Of a stretch of DNA of 44,716 bases, positions 1 to 9,100 are shown piece after piece (the stretch's first letter is position 1; each line of letters begins with the position of its first letter). Source of the stretch: CAZSSM01 sp964609385 (GTDB lineage: Bacteria > Planctomycetota > Planctomycetia > Isosphaerales > Isosphaeraceae); assembly GCA_964609385.1 (NCBI GenBank), contig CAZSSM010000057.1, forward strand, positions 1-44,716, written 5' to 3'. The notes under the pieces are model-generated. The model was not told where the DNA came from, did no database searches, and saw nothing but the letters and a program-made list of their open reading frames with translations. The position numbers and the translations under genes are program-made.

Positions 1-1017
1 ACCACCGGCACCCGCTGCGGTGGTGGCGATCAGGAGCAGACCGGTTAGACCGATGGCGAGGCGACGCACTTGGAAGTCGTCGCCTTCCGACTCGTGTTCC
101 TGGACGATGGCCAAGGTCCAGCCGGTCGCCTCCAGGGTTCGATGGAGCAGTTGGGTGGGTGAGGGCGCGTCGGGCGGCAAGAAAGGGATTTGTCCATCGC
201 CCTGCAAGGCCTGCTGCGCGATCAGGGCCAAAGGTTCCTCGCCCATCGCGCCGAGCAGGCCGACCCAGTCGCTGGCGCGTTGGATCAGCGACGGTTCGGC
301 CGAGTTGGCCAGGATCTGACCGCCCGGCTCGACCATGTAGACGGCGCCGTCCTCGATCTCCTCGAACCACTCGAGGATCACCGCGTGCGGCACCATGAGC
401 TGGACCTGACCCATCGGCATCGATGTGTCTAGACCGGGCAGGGGTCGATCGAAGGTCGTCGTGAAGAGGAACGGCGGCTCGTCGTCGGCCTGCTCAGAAT
501 CCTCGGTTTGGGTGGCCCAATCCCCGGACTGGGAGGGCATTTCACGGGCTTGGTCGGTGGAGGTGACCGATTCGCCCGTCTCGAGATCGACGGTGAGGGT
601 TCGTCCCTCGGGTCCGGACTGCATGGCGTAGGGGGCTGCCTGAACGACCAACTGAACCGGTAGCGGATTGGTCCGGGCGAGGTCTTCGAAGTAGGCTTGC
701 AGATCGTCCCAAGTCATCTCACCGGACTGCAAGGCCTCGGCGACGCCCTGGCCAACGGCGGCCAACTCGCCGAGTTGTTGATCGACGTCCTCGGTCAGGG
801 CGCCGGCGCGATTGACGAACTCCAAGGAGGCTTTCTCTTGGGCCTCTTCGATCCGATCGCTCAGCTCAAGGGCTTGGCCAATAATCGCGGCCACGAGCAA
901 AACCAAGGCCACGAGCTTGGCGCGCGGCCCGAACCGCCGGCGTTGTTTGGGGAGGAGCGACCCCAGGTGCCGATCGACGAATCGTTGAACCGTGTCACGG
1001 AACCGAGTCCAAGCCAT
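1..1017 (-). CDS. Membrane sensor protein, N-terminal part (runs off the left edge)
   Basis: The reading frame is open for 339 codons from an ATG at 1017 to the window edge, so the C-terminal part is missing. Residues 1-25 are basic, a hydrophobic segment follows at about residues 29-43, and a second one begins at about residue 320 close to the edge. Between them lies about 275 residues of acidic, presumably extracytoplasmic sequence. A short hydrophobic anchor, a large loop and a second membrane segment is the layout of Cache-type sensors that continue into a HAMP domain and a histidine kinase, cyclase or SpoIIE-type phosphatase. Which output domain follows cannot be seen here. No Shine-Dalgarno sequence is evident. 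Sensor function is inferred from topology only. Confidence 0.6.
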   Translation of the reverse strand, partial: MAWTRFRDTVQRFVDRHLGSLLPKQRRRFGPRAKLVALVLLVAAIIGQALELSDRIEEAQEKASLEFVNRAGALTEDVDQQLGELAAVGQGVAEALQSGEMTWDDLQAYFEDLARTNPLPVQLVVQAAPYAMQSGPEGRTLTVDLETGESVTSTDQAREMPSQSGDWATQTEDSEQADDEPPFLFTTTFDRPLPGLDTSMPMGQVQLMVPHAVILEWFEEIEDGAVYMVEPGGQILANSAEPSLIQRASDWVGLLGAMGEEPLALIAQQALQGDGQIPFLPPDAPSPTQLLHRTLEATGWTLAIVQEHESEGDDFQVRRLAIGLTGLLLIATTAAGAGG

Positions 1018-1214
1018 GGACGACGCCCAAGCGAGAACGGAACGCCACGTGTTGCGAAAACGCGACGAGGAGAGTGCCCTGGTTATGCGAACGGCGCGGG
1101 AGTTCGTGACGCGCGGGGAGATCCTCGAGTTCAGTATTATTCGACTCGGGTCGAACCCGAGGAAAAGTTGACCGAAAACCGATCGGACATCGATTTAACC
1201 AATGAGGACAGAAC

Positions 1215-1238
1215 CGGCCCCCTTCGAGGAGGGGGTCC
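1215..1238 (-). terminator. Possible terminator after metK
   Basis: About 40 bases beyond the metK stop there is a G/C hairpin, CCCCCT pairing with AGGGGG across a six-base loop, with a flanking GG/CC extension offset by one base. On the minus strand it is followed by a moderately T-rich stretch but no clean U tract. Position and structure fit a metK terminator. Confidence 0.4.
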
Positions 1239-1280
1239 GAGCAGATTCCCGACTACGAACGAGACGCGACAAACAGTCAC

Positions 1281-2453
1281 TCAGACTGAAGCGGCCCGCT
1301 TGAGATCATCAGCCTTGTCGGTTTGCTCCCAGGTGAATTCGGGCTCGTTGCGACCGAAGTGTCCGCCTGAGGCGGTCTTGCGGAAGATGGGGCGTTTCAG
1401 ATCGAGGTGCCGGATGATGCCGCCCGGGGTCAGGGGGAAGAGTTCCCGGATCAATCCGGCTAAGGTCTCATCGGCGACGCGGCCGGTGCCGTAGGTGTCG
1501 ATGTGGATGCTGACCGGCTCGGTGACGCCGATGGCGTAGGCCAGTTGGACCTCGCAGCGGGCGGCCAATCCGCTGGCCACGACGTTTTTGGCCACATAGC
1601 GGGCCATATAGGCGGCCGAACGGTCGACCTTGGTCGCGTCCTTGCCGCTGAAGGCGCCGCCGCCATGACGGGCCGCGCCGCCGTAGGTGTCGACGATGAT
1701 CTTGCGACCGGTCAGGCCCGCGTCACCGTGTGGGCCGCCGATGACGAAGTTGCCCGTCGGGTTGATGTGGAAGGTGATCTTGGAGCGGTCCAGATCCTCG
1801 GGCAGGCAGGGCAGGATCACCTGCTCGCGGACGGCGGCGACCAGGTCGTCCTGCTTGACCGAGGCGGCGTGTTGGGTCGAGAGGACGACCGTATCGATCC
1901 CGACGGGCTGCGATCCTTCATAGGCGATGGTGACCTGGCTCTTGCTATCGGGCCGGAGCCAGTCGATCACCTGATCCCTGCGGAGTTGGGTGATCCGATT
2001 GATGATCCGATGGGACAGGGCGATCGGCAACGGCATCAGTTCGGGTGTCTCGTCGGTGGCATATCCGAACATCAGGCCCTGATCGCCGGCACCGATCTCC
2101 TTGCCGCTCTGGGAGTCGGCGTCGACGCCCTGGGCGATGTCGGGCGACTGCTTATCCAACGAGACCAGCACGGCGCAGGTCTTAGCGTTGAACCCCATCT
2201 CGTCGGAGGTGTAGCCGATGTCGCGGATCACCTCGCGGGCCACGTCCTGATAGTCGACGACCGCTTTGGTCGTGATCTCGCCGGCCAGGACGACCAGACC
2301 GGTCGTCACCAGGGTCTCGCAGGCCACGCGCGATTGGGGATCCTGAGCCAGAATCGCGTCGAGCACACCGTCGGAGATCTGATCGGCCATCTTGTCGGGG
2401 TGGCCCATCGAGACCGATTCGCTGGTGAAGAGGTAGCGCTTGGGGGACGTCAC
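1281..2453 (-). CDS. metK: S-adenosylmethionine synthetase
   Basis: This cytoplasmic enzyme makes S-adenosylmethionine from methionine and ATP, releasing phosphate and pyrophosphate. The 390-residue length is normal for bacterial MetK. The N-terminal GHPDK is at residues 17-21, the first signature GAGDQG at 121-126, and the glycine-rich phosphate-binding signature GGGAFSGKD at 264-272. The start is GTG at 2453, which gives the expected N-terminus (TSPKRYLFTSESVSMGHPDK). The gene stands alone on the minus strand. I looked for a SAM or SAH riboswitch in the 600 bases upstream and recognised none. Confidence 0.97.
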   Translation of the reverse strand: MTSPKRYLFTSESVSMGHPDKMADQISDGVLDAILAQDPQSRVACETLVTTGLVVLAGEITTKAVVDYQDVAREVIRDIGYTSDEMGFNAKTCAVLVSLDKQSPDIAQGVDADSQSGKEIGAGDQGLMFGYATDETPELMPLPIALSHRIINRITQLRRDQVIDWLRPDSKSQVTIAYEGSQPVGIDTVVLSTQHAASVKQDDLVAAVREQVILPCLPEDLDRSKITFHINPTGNFVIGGPHGDAGLTGRKIIVDTYGGAARHGGGAFSGKDATKVDRSAAYMARYVAKNVVASGLAARCEVQLAYAIGVTEPVSIHIDTYGTGRVADETLAGLIRELFPLTPGGIIRHLDLKRPIFRKTASGGHFGRNEPEFTWEQTDKADDLKRAASV

Positions 2454-3067
2454 GTGAGGGGGGCTCCCTTAGGGGTCGGAGGTGTGGAACGGGAAGACGA
2501 ACGGCGCCGACGAGCCCCAGGACGAGACGTTCCGTTCCTGGAGCTCGAGGCCAGCGGAAAATCCCGGGCCGTTCCGACGCCGCATCGCTCCGATCCGGCA
2601 TGAGGCCCGGAGTGTGGGGCTTCGGATCGTCACGGCTTGGCGGGCGTGATGCTCCGTTGAGGTCGTGACAGGACGGCCCTAGCACCCGATCGTCGAAAGC
2701 TCCGACGCGGGTGTTCAAGGATGGTCAGGCCCGATCGCCGACCCGTTGAGACGCAATGCACACGCCGACCCTGACTGGCTCGGTGGGCCGGCCCGTCGTG
2801 GTCAACGCCGAAGAGTCGGGGCGACTCGTCCCAACGCGGCCTTCGAGCGTCGCGTCGGGTCGGGGCCGCGGGTGGGATGGGCGTGATCGCTGAGCTTTTT
2901 CCCACGTTGTGCGCGAAACACTTACCCTGAGTGGGAGGTCGGACGCCCGAACGACTTCGATGGATGGATCACTATACCAATCTTCCGCGAGGCTTGCGAA
3001 GGGTGAGTTTCGGTTGGGCCGGTCGACCGTCGCCGGTTGCGGCCGATCCTTTCGTGGTCGTTGGCGA
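2454..3067. other. Intergenic region upstream of metK, no gene supported
   Basis: This 614-base stretch separates metK from the 3' end of the histidine-kinase gene. Several open frames cross it, but none has the strong third-position GC bias of neighbouring genes or a recognisable protein. It presumably carries the metK promoter and leader. I saw no riboswitch consensus, tRNA or clear terminator. Confidence 0.5.
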
Positions 3068-4663
3068 TCATTTCCAAGACGAGTCTGGTTCGGCGGCCTG
3101 GCTCGGCAGACGCACCTCGAAACAGGTCCCGACCCCTTCGGTGCTGGTGAATTGGAGGGTCCCCCTATGGGCCTCAACGATGCTCTGACAGATCGCCAGG
3201 CCGAGGCCGCTGCCGCCACGGTCGCGGGATCGTGCGCGATCGACCCGGTAGAACCGTTCGAAGAGGTGGGGCTGGTCGGCCTCGGGGATTCCCGGCCCGG
3301 TATCGCGGACGCGGAGCAGACCGAACGGCCCCTCCTGATCGGTCTCCAGTTGGACTGAGCCGCCGAGCCGGTTGTAGGTGATCGCGTTGACCAGCAGGTT
3401 GGTGATGACCTGGCCGATCCTCGATGGATCGGCCTCGACGAGGATCGAGTCGCCGCTCAGTTCGATCCGGACGTTCCGGTTTTCGGCCAACGGGGTTAGC
3501 AGCGCGATCTGATCCTCGGCCAGGGCGTGGAGGTCGATCGCGTGACGCTTCAACTCGAGTTCGCCGGCATCGGCGCGGGCCAAGGTGAGTAGGTCTTCGA
3601 CCAGCGATCGCATCCGTTCGGCGGCGCGTTGGCAGGTGGCGATCGTCTCGCGATAGGCGGCGGCCGTGCGAGGGCGGGACAGGGCCAGTTCGGCTTGCGT
3701 CAGCAGGACCGCCAACGGAGTCCGTAACTCGTGCGAGGCGTCGGCGGTGAAGCGGGTCTGCTGCGTGAAGGCGGTTTCTAGGCGATCCAGCATCTGGTTG
3801 AGGATGGCTCCCAGTTCACCCAGTTCGCGGTCGACGTTGCCCAGGTCGATCCGATCCGAAAGGTTCCGTGCCGTGATCCCGGCGGCGGTTCGGCTCATCG
3901 CTTCGATCGGCCGAACCGCCCGCGTCGAGAGCCACCAGCCGCCCAACAGGCCGACGACGAAGACGCCCAGGCCGATCACGACGAGCAGTCCGGCCAGGCG
4001 ATCGAGTTCGCGAAGGACCGGCCCAAGATCCCGGCCGACATGGACCATGATTCCTCCGGGACCTCGCATGTACACTTCGCGGTATCGACCTTGAGTCCGG
4101 TACGAATAATTTTTGGTTGTCAGCCATCCTGGGTAGGACAGGTTTCGGTGTCGGTCCTGTTGCTTAGGAGGGATCGCGATGATCTGTTGTCTATCCCCCC
4201 AAATAACGGCGAAGTAGGGGTGGGACTGTTCGTTGCTCTGGCCCAATCGTTGGTTCTCCCAATCCTTCAAGGCCTCCAAGAACCGCTCATGGAATTCGGG
4301 ATCTGATAAGAGCCCATCTCGACCAGGCGGTTTTCCATGGACTAGTTTTCGGGGCGGCTTACCAGGTGGGTGATGGTCCCAAAACTCTTTTGAGTGTGCA
4401 GGAGGAAGGCCTGGGGGACGGTGAGGACGATCTGGTCGAGGAGGTGGCCTGCGGCCAGGCGGTGGACGCCCATCGCGTTTGGCGTACCTGCGGAGGAATC
4501 CCTCGATCATACGGACCTCGTTGAATAATTCAGTGTCGATGTCGTTCATTCGAGCTCGCCGTACTTCGAAATAGAGCACCGACCCGAAGCCGACGACCAC
4601 CAAGAGTAGGATCAGGCCATGCCAGAACTGCAGCCGCCAGCGAAGAGAGCTTGTGTTAGCCAT
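3068..4663 (-). CDS. Sensor histidine kinase with Pro/His-rich periplasmic domain
   Basis: This 531-residue inner-membrane kinase is the partner of the response regulator just upstream. Transmembrane helices lie at about residues 13-32 and 224-246 and enclose a periplasmic domain. HAMP follows at about 247-300. The HisKA H-box has the phospho-accepting His311 in SHELRTPL. The ATPase domain shows the N box around Asn426, the G1 box DTGPGIP at 454-460 and the G2 box GGSGLGLA at 483-490, so it looks fully active. The organisation resembles CusS/QseC-type kinases. Residues about 65-115 are unusually rich in proline, arginine and histidine, which might bind a metal or be an unstructured linker; the signal is unknown. 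Its start overlaps the regulator gene by 8 bases, implying translational coupling. Confidence 0.93.
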   Translation of the reverse strand: MANTSSLRWRLQFWHGLILLLVVVGFGSVLYFEVRRARMNDIDTELFNEVRMIEGFLRRYAKRDGRPPPGRRPPPRPDRPHRPPGLPPAHSKEFWDHHPPGKPPRKLVHGKPPGRDGLLSDPEFHERFLEALKDWENQRLGQSNEQSHPYFAVIWGDRQQIIAIPPKQQDRHRNLSYPGWLTTKNYSYRTQGRYREVYMRGPGGIMVHVGRDLGPVLRELDRLAGLLVVIGLGVFVVGLLGGWWLSTRAVRPIEAMSRTAAGITARNLSDRIDLGNVDRELGELGAILNQMLDRLETAFTQQTRFTADASHELRTPLAVLLTQAELALSRPRTAAAYRETIATCQRAAERMRSLVEDLLTLARADAGELELKRHAIDLHALAEDQIALLTPLAENRNVRIELSGDSILVEADPSRIGQVITNLLVNAITYNRLGGSVQLETDQEGPFGLLRVRDTGPGIPEADQPHLFERFYRVDRARSRDRGGSGLGLAICQSIVEAHRGTLQFTSTEGVGTCFEVRLPSQAAEPDSSWK

Positions 4664-5312
4664 CGATCAAGTACCCCTGCCCGCGACGCGTGACGATGAA
4701 GTCTTTGCCCAGCTTCTTGCGGACGTGCGAGACATGGACCTCGACGACATTCGAAAGAGTCTCATCCTCCTCACCGAAGAGGCGGTCGTAAATCATGGTT
4801 CGGGACACCAAGCTCCCACGATGCAGGGCGAGCAGCTCGACCAAGGCATATTGGCGGGCGGTTAGGCCGACCGGCTGACCTTCCAACGAAACGGTCCGAC
4901 GGGCGGTGTCGATGACCACTGCGCCGATCCGGATCTCGGGGTGAGCCTGACCGGCCGATCGACGGATCAGGGCACGGAGGCGAGCTAAGAGTTCGCCGAG
5001 GGCGAACGGCTTGACCAGATAGTCGTCGGCTCCTCCGTCAAGCCCCCGGATCCGGTCCCCCAGCGCGTCGCGGGCTGTCAGGATCAGGACCGGTGTGGCC
5101 TTGCCCTCGCCTCGGAGCCGGTCCAATATTGTCCAACCATCCAAAATCGGCAGCATCAGGTCGAGCACGATCCCATCGTAGTCCCAGCCCGAAGCCTTGT
5201 AGAGCCCCTCCTCGCCGTCGGCGGCCTGATCGACGGCATAGCCCTCTTCGCGGAGCGATTGGACCAACGCGCTTCGGAGGTCGGGCTCGTCCTCGATCAC
5301 CAGGACTCGCAA
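4656..5312 (-). CDS. OmpR/PhoB-family response regulator
   Basis: This 218-residue DNA-binding regulator has a receiver domain at residues 1-115, with acidic pocket Glu7-Asp8, phospho-acceptor Asp51 in VLDLMLP, Thr79 and Lys101 in LVKPF. A winged-helix output domain covers about 125-218, with the usual ending containing VVEVHVSHVRKKLG and RGQGYLI. It is the first gene of a two-gene operon with the kinase, overlapping it by 8 bases. Sequence style resembles CusR/QseB-type regulators that often answer metals or envelope stress, but the target genes are not visible here. Confidence 0.95.
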   Translation of the reverse strand: MRVLVIEDEPDLRSALVQSLREEGYAVDQAADGEEGLYKASGWDYDGIVLDLMLPILDGWTILDRLRGEGKATPVLILTARDALGDRIRGLDGGADDYLVKPFALGELLARLRALIRRSAGQAHPEIRIGAVVIDTARRTVSLEGQPVGLTARQYALVELLALHRGSLVSRTMIYDRLFGEEDETLSNVVEVHVSHVRKKLGKDFIVTRRGQGYLIDG

Positions 5313-5373
5313 CGGGATGTCACTCCGTGACGGGGTATGTGATGCCTGAGCTAATTCGATACGTGTGTGGATT

Positions 5374-6009
5374 TCAGACAGGCTGAGTGGTCGTCAGGCC
5401 ATTCGGGCTGAACTCGCCGAGGAGGATGAAGTCGCCGGTGTCGAACCCGACAGCGACGCCGAGCGCCTCGGAGGCCCCCAGAATCAATGATGGCTCGATC
5501 GTCTCGAGGAGTTCGCGGACAACGAACGTCCCGTAGCCCAGGCAGACCGGGTACTCCGCGTCGTTGCCGAGTCCGCCGCCTTGGTAGGCGATCCGAGTGA
5601 TATCGGCCAGCAGGGGCGACATGGCGCGCCGGGTCTCGGGCCACCATTCCGGAGCGATCGCCCACTCGTCGCTCCGGGGGTCCGGGTCGAATCGCTCCGA
5701 GCCGCTGAGGTAGAGGTCCGCCACATTCTCGCCTTGATGGTGGGCGTTGAACAGGCCGAACCACAGGCCCCGGAGCGGGCGTTTCGGCGGCTCCTGCTGG
5801 AAGGGTTGCTGGATCCAAACGAGCAGTGGGGTGATGTCGTCAAAGGGCAGCGAGAGGAACCGCTCCCAGTCCGGATGAGGTTTGGCCGACTGGCAGAGTT
5901 CAATCAGGTCGCCCATCGACTCGCTGATCGAGCGGGAACGGGTCACCTCATCGACGATCCAATTGTGAACAGAGTCGAGGTCCAATCCCAACGTGTCAAT
6001 CCTCCACAC
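5374..6009 (-). CDS. Hypothetical protein, 211 aa
   Basis: I do not recognise this protein. It has no signal peptide or membrane segment, so it is probably cytoplasmic. It is acidic and tryptophan-rich (PEWWPETRRAM near residue 120) and ends in a hydrophobic stretch, ALGVAVGFDTGDFILLGEF. Composition and size recall SMI1/KNR4-like or other small knob-domain proteins, but no diagnostic motif is visible. Codon third positions are GC-rich throughout, supporting real coding. The start is GTG at 6009. It ends about 60 bases before the response-regulator start on the same strand, so co-transcription with the two-component genes is possible. Confidence 0.65.
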   Translation of the reverse strand: MWRIDTLGLDLDSVHNWIVDEVTRSRSISESMGDLIELCQSAKPHPDWERFLSLPFDDITPLLVWIQQPFQQEPPKRPLRGLWFGLFNAHHQGENVADLYLSGSERFDPDPRSDEWAIAPEWWPETRRAMSPLLADITRIAYQGGGLGNDAEYPVCLGYGTFVVRELLETIEPSLILGASEALGVAVGFDTGDFILLGEFSPNGLTTTQPV

Positions 6010-6114
6010 AGATTTGAGATTCGCAGCTCAGAAGACCGTCCGGTTCGGACGGGAACCAGCGGGAAGAATTCGGTGCAAACTGATGTGAATTATGATTTGT
6101 AAGTAAATTCAAGT

Positions 6115-6338
6115 ATGAAAAAGCTCGACCACTACTACGTTTGGGCCGACGAAGGTCCGGGACGCACCGCCTTCATGGGATCCACCTCAAAGAGTCGGAG
6201 TTCCTCGAAGATGGTCACGCCGGGAGACGCCGGTCGATCTCGAACGACGTGGCGTCTCTCAGCGATCTGATTCGGGGGGCAGTGCCATCCTCATTGAGGT
6301 TGGTCGGCCTGGCGGGTTCTGGATCACATCCATGTTGA
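6115..6338 (+). pseudogene. Possible small degenerate gene with a frame change
   Basis: An ATG at 6115, behind an AT-rich stretch at about 6075-6114, opens a frame beginning MKKLDHYYVWADEGPGRTAF. After about 20 codons that frame turns into low-quality sequence. The next frame then continues with GIHLKESEFLEDGHAGRRRS, which has coding-like third positions, and terminates near 6338. This looks like the start of a small gene broken by a one-base shift near 6175 and truncated at its 3' end. I recognise no family, and chance is possible. Confidence 0.3.
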
Positions 6339-7116
6339 TCCGATTTGGCTCAGATTCCATCGGTCGTCGTGGACGGACCGTCGGGCCCTCGTCACCGCGA
6401 CCACCTGGACGACCCGGGCCTCCCGGGCCGGGATCTTGTCGCATCAGCTTGGGGAGTCGTTTGGCTTGCTCGTTGTTGAGGATCTCGTTGAGTCGTTGGC
6501 GTATCTGGTGGTCGAGTTCGCGGATCTTGACGAGCTGTTCATCGTTGAGGTCGAGTTGATCGAGGACGAACGGCGGCAAGGCGCCGATGATCGGTGGGCT
6601 GCCCGGACCTCCCTGTGGCGCCCTCTGACCGGGACCTTGGGCCGCGCGATCGTTGGGGGAACCGCCTACTACACCCGGCCTTCGTCGACGATCACCACGC
6701 CCCTCCAGTCGCTCCTCGAGGGCGGGGCGATTTGCCCGAGCGCGGCCACGGGCGGCCGGCTGATCCTGCGAGTCGGGTCGTCGGGCGTTAAGCCGCGTGG
6801 CTGGGCCTTCTCCAGCTTGTCGACGAGGTCGTCGGCCGGCTTCCGGGGCTTGTCGACGGGGCGCTCGTACCTCAATGGGGGAGACTGCGCCGTCGCCGTC
6901 CGTGTCGAGGGCTTTGAGGACCTCGGTCGCCTTGGCCAACTCGTCGGCGGAGATCGTCCCGTCGCCATTGCTATCGATCAGGGCGAGCAAGGGCCCCCCT
7001 GCGCCTCGGGGCGGCGGTCCATTGGGTCGACCACCCGGACCTTGCGCGGACGATTCCAACGACAACAGGCTGAAGGCCGCCAAAGCGCCCATCGCGATCC
7101 ACGTCTTCACCATCAT
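6259..7116 (-). CDS. Secreted EF-hand protein with internal frame anomaly
   Basis: The protein has a signal peptide (residues 1-26, ending near SSAQ), then two EF-hand calcium loops: DSNGDGTISADE and DTDGDGAVSPIE. A Pro/Gly/Arg-rich linker follows, then a helical C-terminal domain (LDLNDEQLVKIRELDHQIRQ) reminiscent of LTXXQ/CpxP-like periplasmic proteins. The start is ATG at 7116, or 7113. From about 6870 down to 6670 the chosen frame has poor third-position GC, while the neighbouring frame has excellent codon usage and reads DKPRKPADDLVDKLEKAQP before a TAG at 6669-6671. That suggests a block of about 66 codons read out of frame between two compensating one-base shifts. The protein may bind calcium and act in the cell envelope; its exact role is unknown. 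Confidence 0.7.
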   Translation of the reverse strand: MMVKTWIAMGALAAFSLLSLESSAQGPGGRPNGPPPRGAGGPLLALIDSNGDGTISADELAKATEVLKALDTDGDGAVSPIEVRAPRRQAPEAGRRPRRQAGEGPATRLNARRPDSQDQPAARGRARANRPALEERLEGRGDRRRRPGVVGGSPNDRAAQGPGQRAPQGGPGSPPIIGALPPFVLDQLDLNDEQLVKIRELDHQIRQRLNEILNNEQAKRLPKLMRQDPGPGGPGRPGGRGDEGPTVRPRRPMESEPNRINMDVIQNPPGRPTSMRMALPPESDR

Positions 7117-7312
7117 CGGACTGCTCCCTGGAAATCGGGGCCAATGCGGGTCGCCGTCGATTTGGGTCAACGGGGTGTTCCGCAACCTCCTCGACGACGA
7201 GGTCCGATTCTAGGGTGTGCCACCTTAAGCCAGGATGAAGCTCAATAACTGGGACTGTTTGACGCCCGTGATCCAATCGAAGCCGGGCTCGATCGACGAG
7301 TCTTGACCGAGC

Positions 7313-8092
7313 TCATGTCAGTCCAGTGGGCCTTGGATCAGCGGACTTGGGTGAAGTTGGCGGCTCGAGCAATCCCTTCAACGCCGCTGGGAATACTGCC
7401 CAGCTTGTCCGATAAGTCGTTTCCAGCGGAACCGGGACGTACACTTCGGGCTCGAGAAACAGGGGCATCTCCGGCAGTTCGTTCCCCACACCCACCGACT
7501 CGACATAGGCCGTCTTCACGGCACCCGCCGAGTACGATGCCAGCGTCAGTAGCTTGTTCGGAGGCGGCTCGAACTCCTCCTCCTGGAACTCATCCCAGAT
7601 CGCCTTGTGCAGGCCCTGGGGGTCACGCTTGCTGGGCGGGAACAGGTCGATCACCAACACGTGGACCCCCTGCTAGATCAGGTCCGCGGTCTTGGCCACG
7701 AAAGCCCGTAGCTCACTGACGCGGCCCTTATTGCCAGGGGAGACGATCTCGATCACTGCCACGACCTCGCCGTGCCGGTGCCGGTGCCGGACCGTGACCC
7801 GATCTGCTTTGCGCGAGTAGACTCCGGCTTCGCTGACCCGGAACAGACCGACGCGAGGTGGTGCGTCGGCGACGGCCAAGGCTAGGCTGCTTCCACCTCG
7901 AGATCCTGCCTTGGGGTCCAACCGCGGGCTCAACACGTCCGGGATGGGCCCGCGAATCGACTGCTCGGCCAGAGCGAGATAGTCCGGCGGCAGCCCGCCG
8001 GTATTCAGGGCATCACACAGGGCGCTGATCCAGCGCTGGTGGAACGAGTGGAACAGGCCCGCATCGACCCGTGTCTAGTCATGGACCGGCAT
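7313..8092 (-). pseudogene. DUF4058-family gene inactivated by two TAG stops
   Basis: Read through its stops, this frame gives a protein of about 259 residues starting MPVHD-stop-TRVDAGLFHSFHQRW. This is the family's usual N-terminus (MPVHDWTRV...) with the tryptophan codon TGG changed to TAG at 8075-8077. A second in-frame TAG at 7673-7675 falls between VAKTADLI and QGVHVLVIDLFPP, in a conserved core. The frame is otherwise open and alignable to its end at 7313. DUF4058 genes are abundant and multicopy in planctomycetes and have no assigned function. No downstream start could restore the full domain, so this copy is probably dead unless TAG is read through. Confidence 0.85.
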
Positions 8093-8209
8093 CGAATCTC
8101 CTCCTCAAGGGCCGAGGGCAAGGCCCGACCGTCTCTAGTCGAATTCCCCCCGCGACGTGGGCCTGTCCAGGGAGATCGACGACAAAGATAGGGCGTTCGG
8201 CCGGTTTCC

Positions 8210-9100
8210 TCAATCGTGCATGGTCTCGAACGGATCGGGGGGCTCATCGAGATCGCGTTTGCGGTCGCGGCAGTACCAGGACCAAAGCAACTGGATGGTG
8301 GCGTGTTCGAGCAGTGCGTGGGTGTCTCGGTAGACAGGGACGTCGGGCAGCGATTCGGGGTCGCGATCCGGCTCGGCCTGGTTAGGCGAATAGGCCACCA
8401 AGGCGTGGGTTCCCGGGGTGATGTGAGCGTCGTTGGTCCCCAGGTAGAGTTGTTCCAAAAGGATGGGGAAGTTCTCGGCGGCCGACGGTTGGCGGAACCG
8501 GCCTAGCGATCGATAGTGCATCAGGTTCTCGATGAGCCGGTAGGCGACCAGCGGATCTTGACGAATCAGGATCGCCGAGCCGACGAGGGAGGGGTCGATG
8601 CGTCCTCCTGATCGCGTAGGGTGGCCCCGAGCCGCGCGGGGGGCCCGCCCGATCAGGGCGTTGAGGCCCGTCGAGACCGCATCGACCCAGCCCGGTGGTC
8701 GGGCCGAGCGGAACTCTTCGGATGGCTCGACCAATCCGGCATCGATCAGAATGACCTTGTCCCAGGGGATCCACTGCGACGGCTCGCCATGTAGACCGGT
8801 GATCTGGAATCCATCGTCCTGACAGGCGATCCCGTTGACGTGGCGTGCTGGGTTGAGCTTCGGGAAGGCGTCCAGCCGCCAAGCCTCGGCCGCGATGGCC
8901 AACTCGTAGAGCCCATCTAAGAGTGGTTTGACCTGCTCGACGGGGATCGTCTGGGGCCAGACGCCGGGTGCCTTGCTGAGCCACTGCGTGGCATCGGTCC
9001 GATGGACGCCGGTGACCCGGGTGAAGACGGTGCGGACGCGTGGTAGATCGTCGATCGCGTCGAAGATCACCAAGCGATATTGAGGCTCCGGCTCGACCAT
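8210..9100 (-). CDS. Conserved planctomycete-type hypothetical protein, 296 aa
   Basis: I recognise no named family. The protein is soluble, with no signal peptide or membrane helix. Notable stretches are LVIFDAIDDLPRVRTVFTRV near the N-terminus, THWL-like ATQWLSKAPGVWPQTIP, and a Trp/Cys-containing C-terminus ALLEHATIQLLWSWYCRDRK. The first 70 residues could form a small alpha/beta domain. Codon usage is strongly biased throughout, so the gene is real. The start is ATG at 9100. It is transcribed divergently from the large TPR gene across about 420 bases. Confidence 0.7.
   Translation of the reverse strand: MVEPEPQYRLVIFDAIDDLPRVRTVFTRVTGVHRTDATQWLSKAPGVWPQTIPVEQVKPLLDGLYELAIAAEAWRLDAFPKLNPARHVNGIACQDDGFQITGLHGEPSQWIPWDKVILIDAGLVEPSEEFRSARPPGWVDAVSTGLNALIGRAPRAARGHPTRSGGRIDPSLVGSAILIRQDPLVAYRLIENLMHYRSLGRFRQPSAAENFPILLEQLYLGTNDAHITPGTHALVAYSPNQAEPDRDPESLPDVPVYRDTHALLEHATIQLLWSWYCRDRKRDLDEPPDPFETMHD

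Noticed and set aside
1503..2603. Plus-strand open frame opposite metK
   Set aside because: It mirrors metK codons on the other strand; GC-rich genes here regularly leave long antisense frames.
2454..2700. Possible SAM or SAH riboswitch upstream of metK
   Set aside because: I looked for the conserved cores on the minus strand and found neither the SAM-I type GGCAACC core nor an SAH-type hairpin arrangement.
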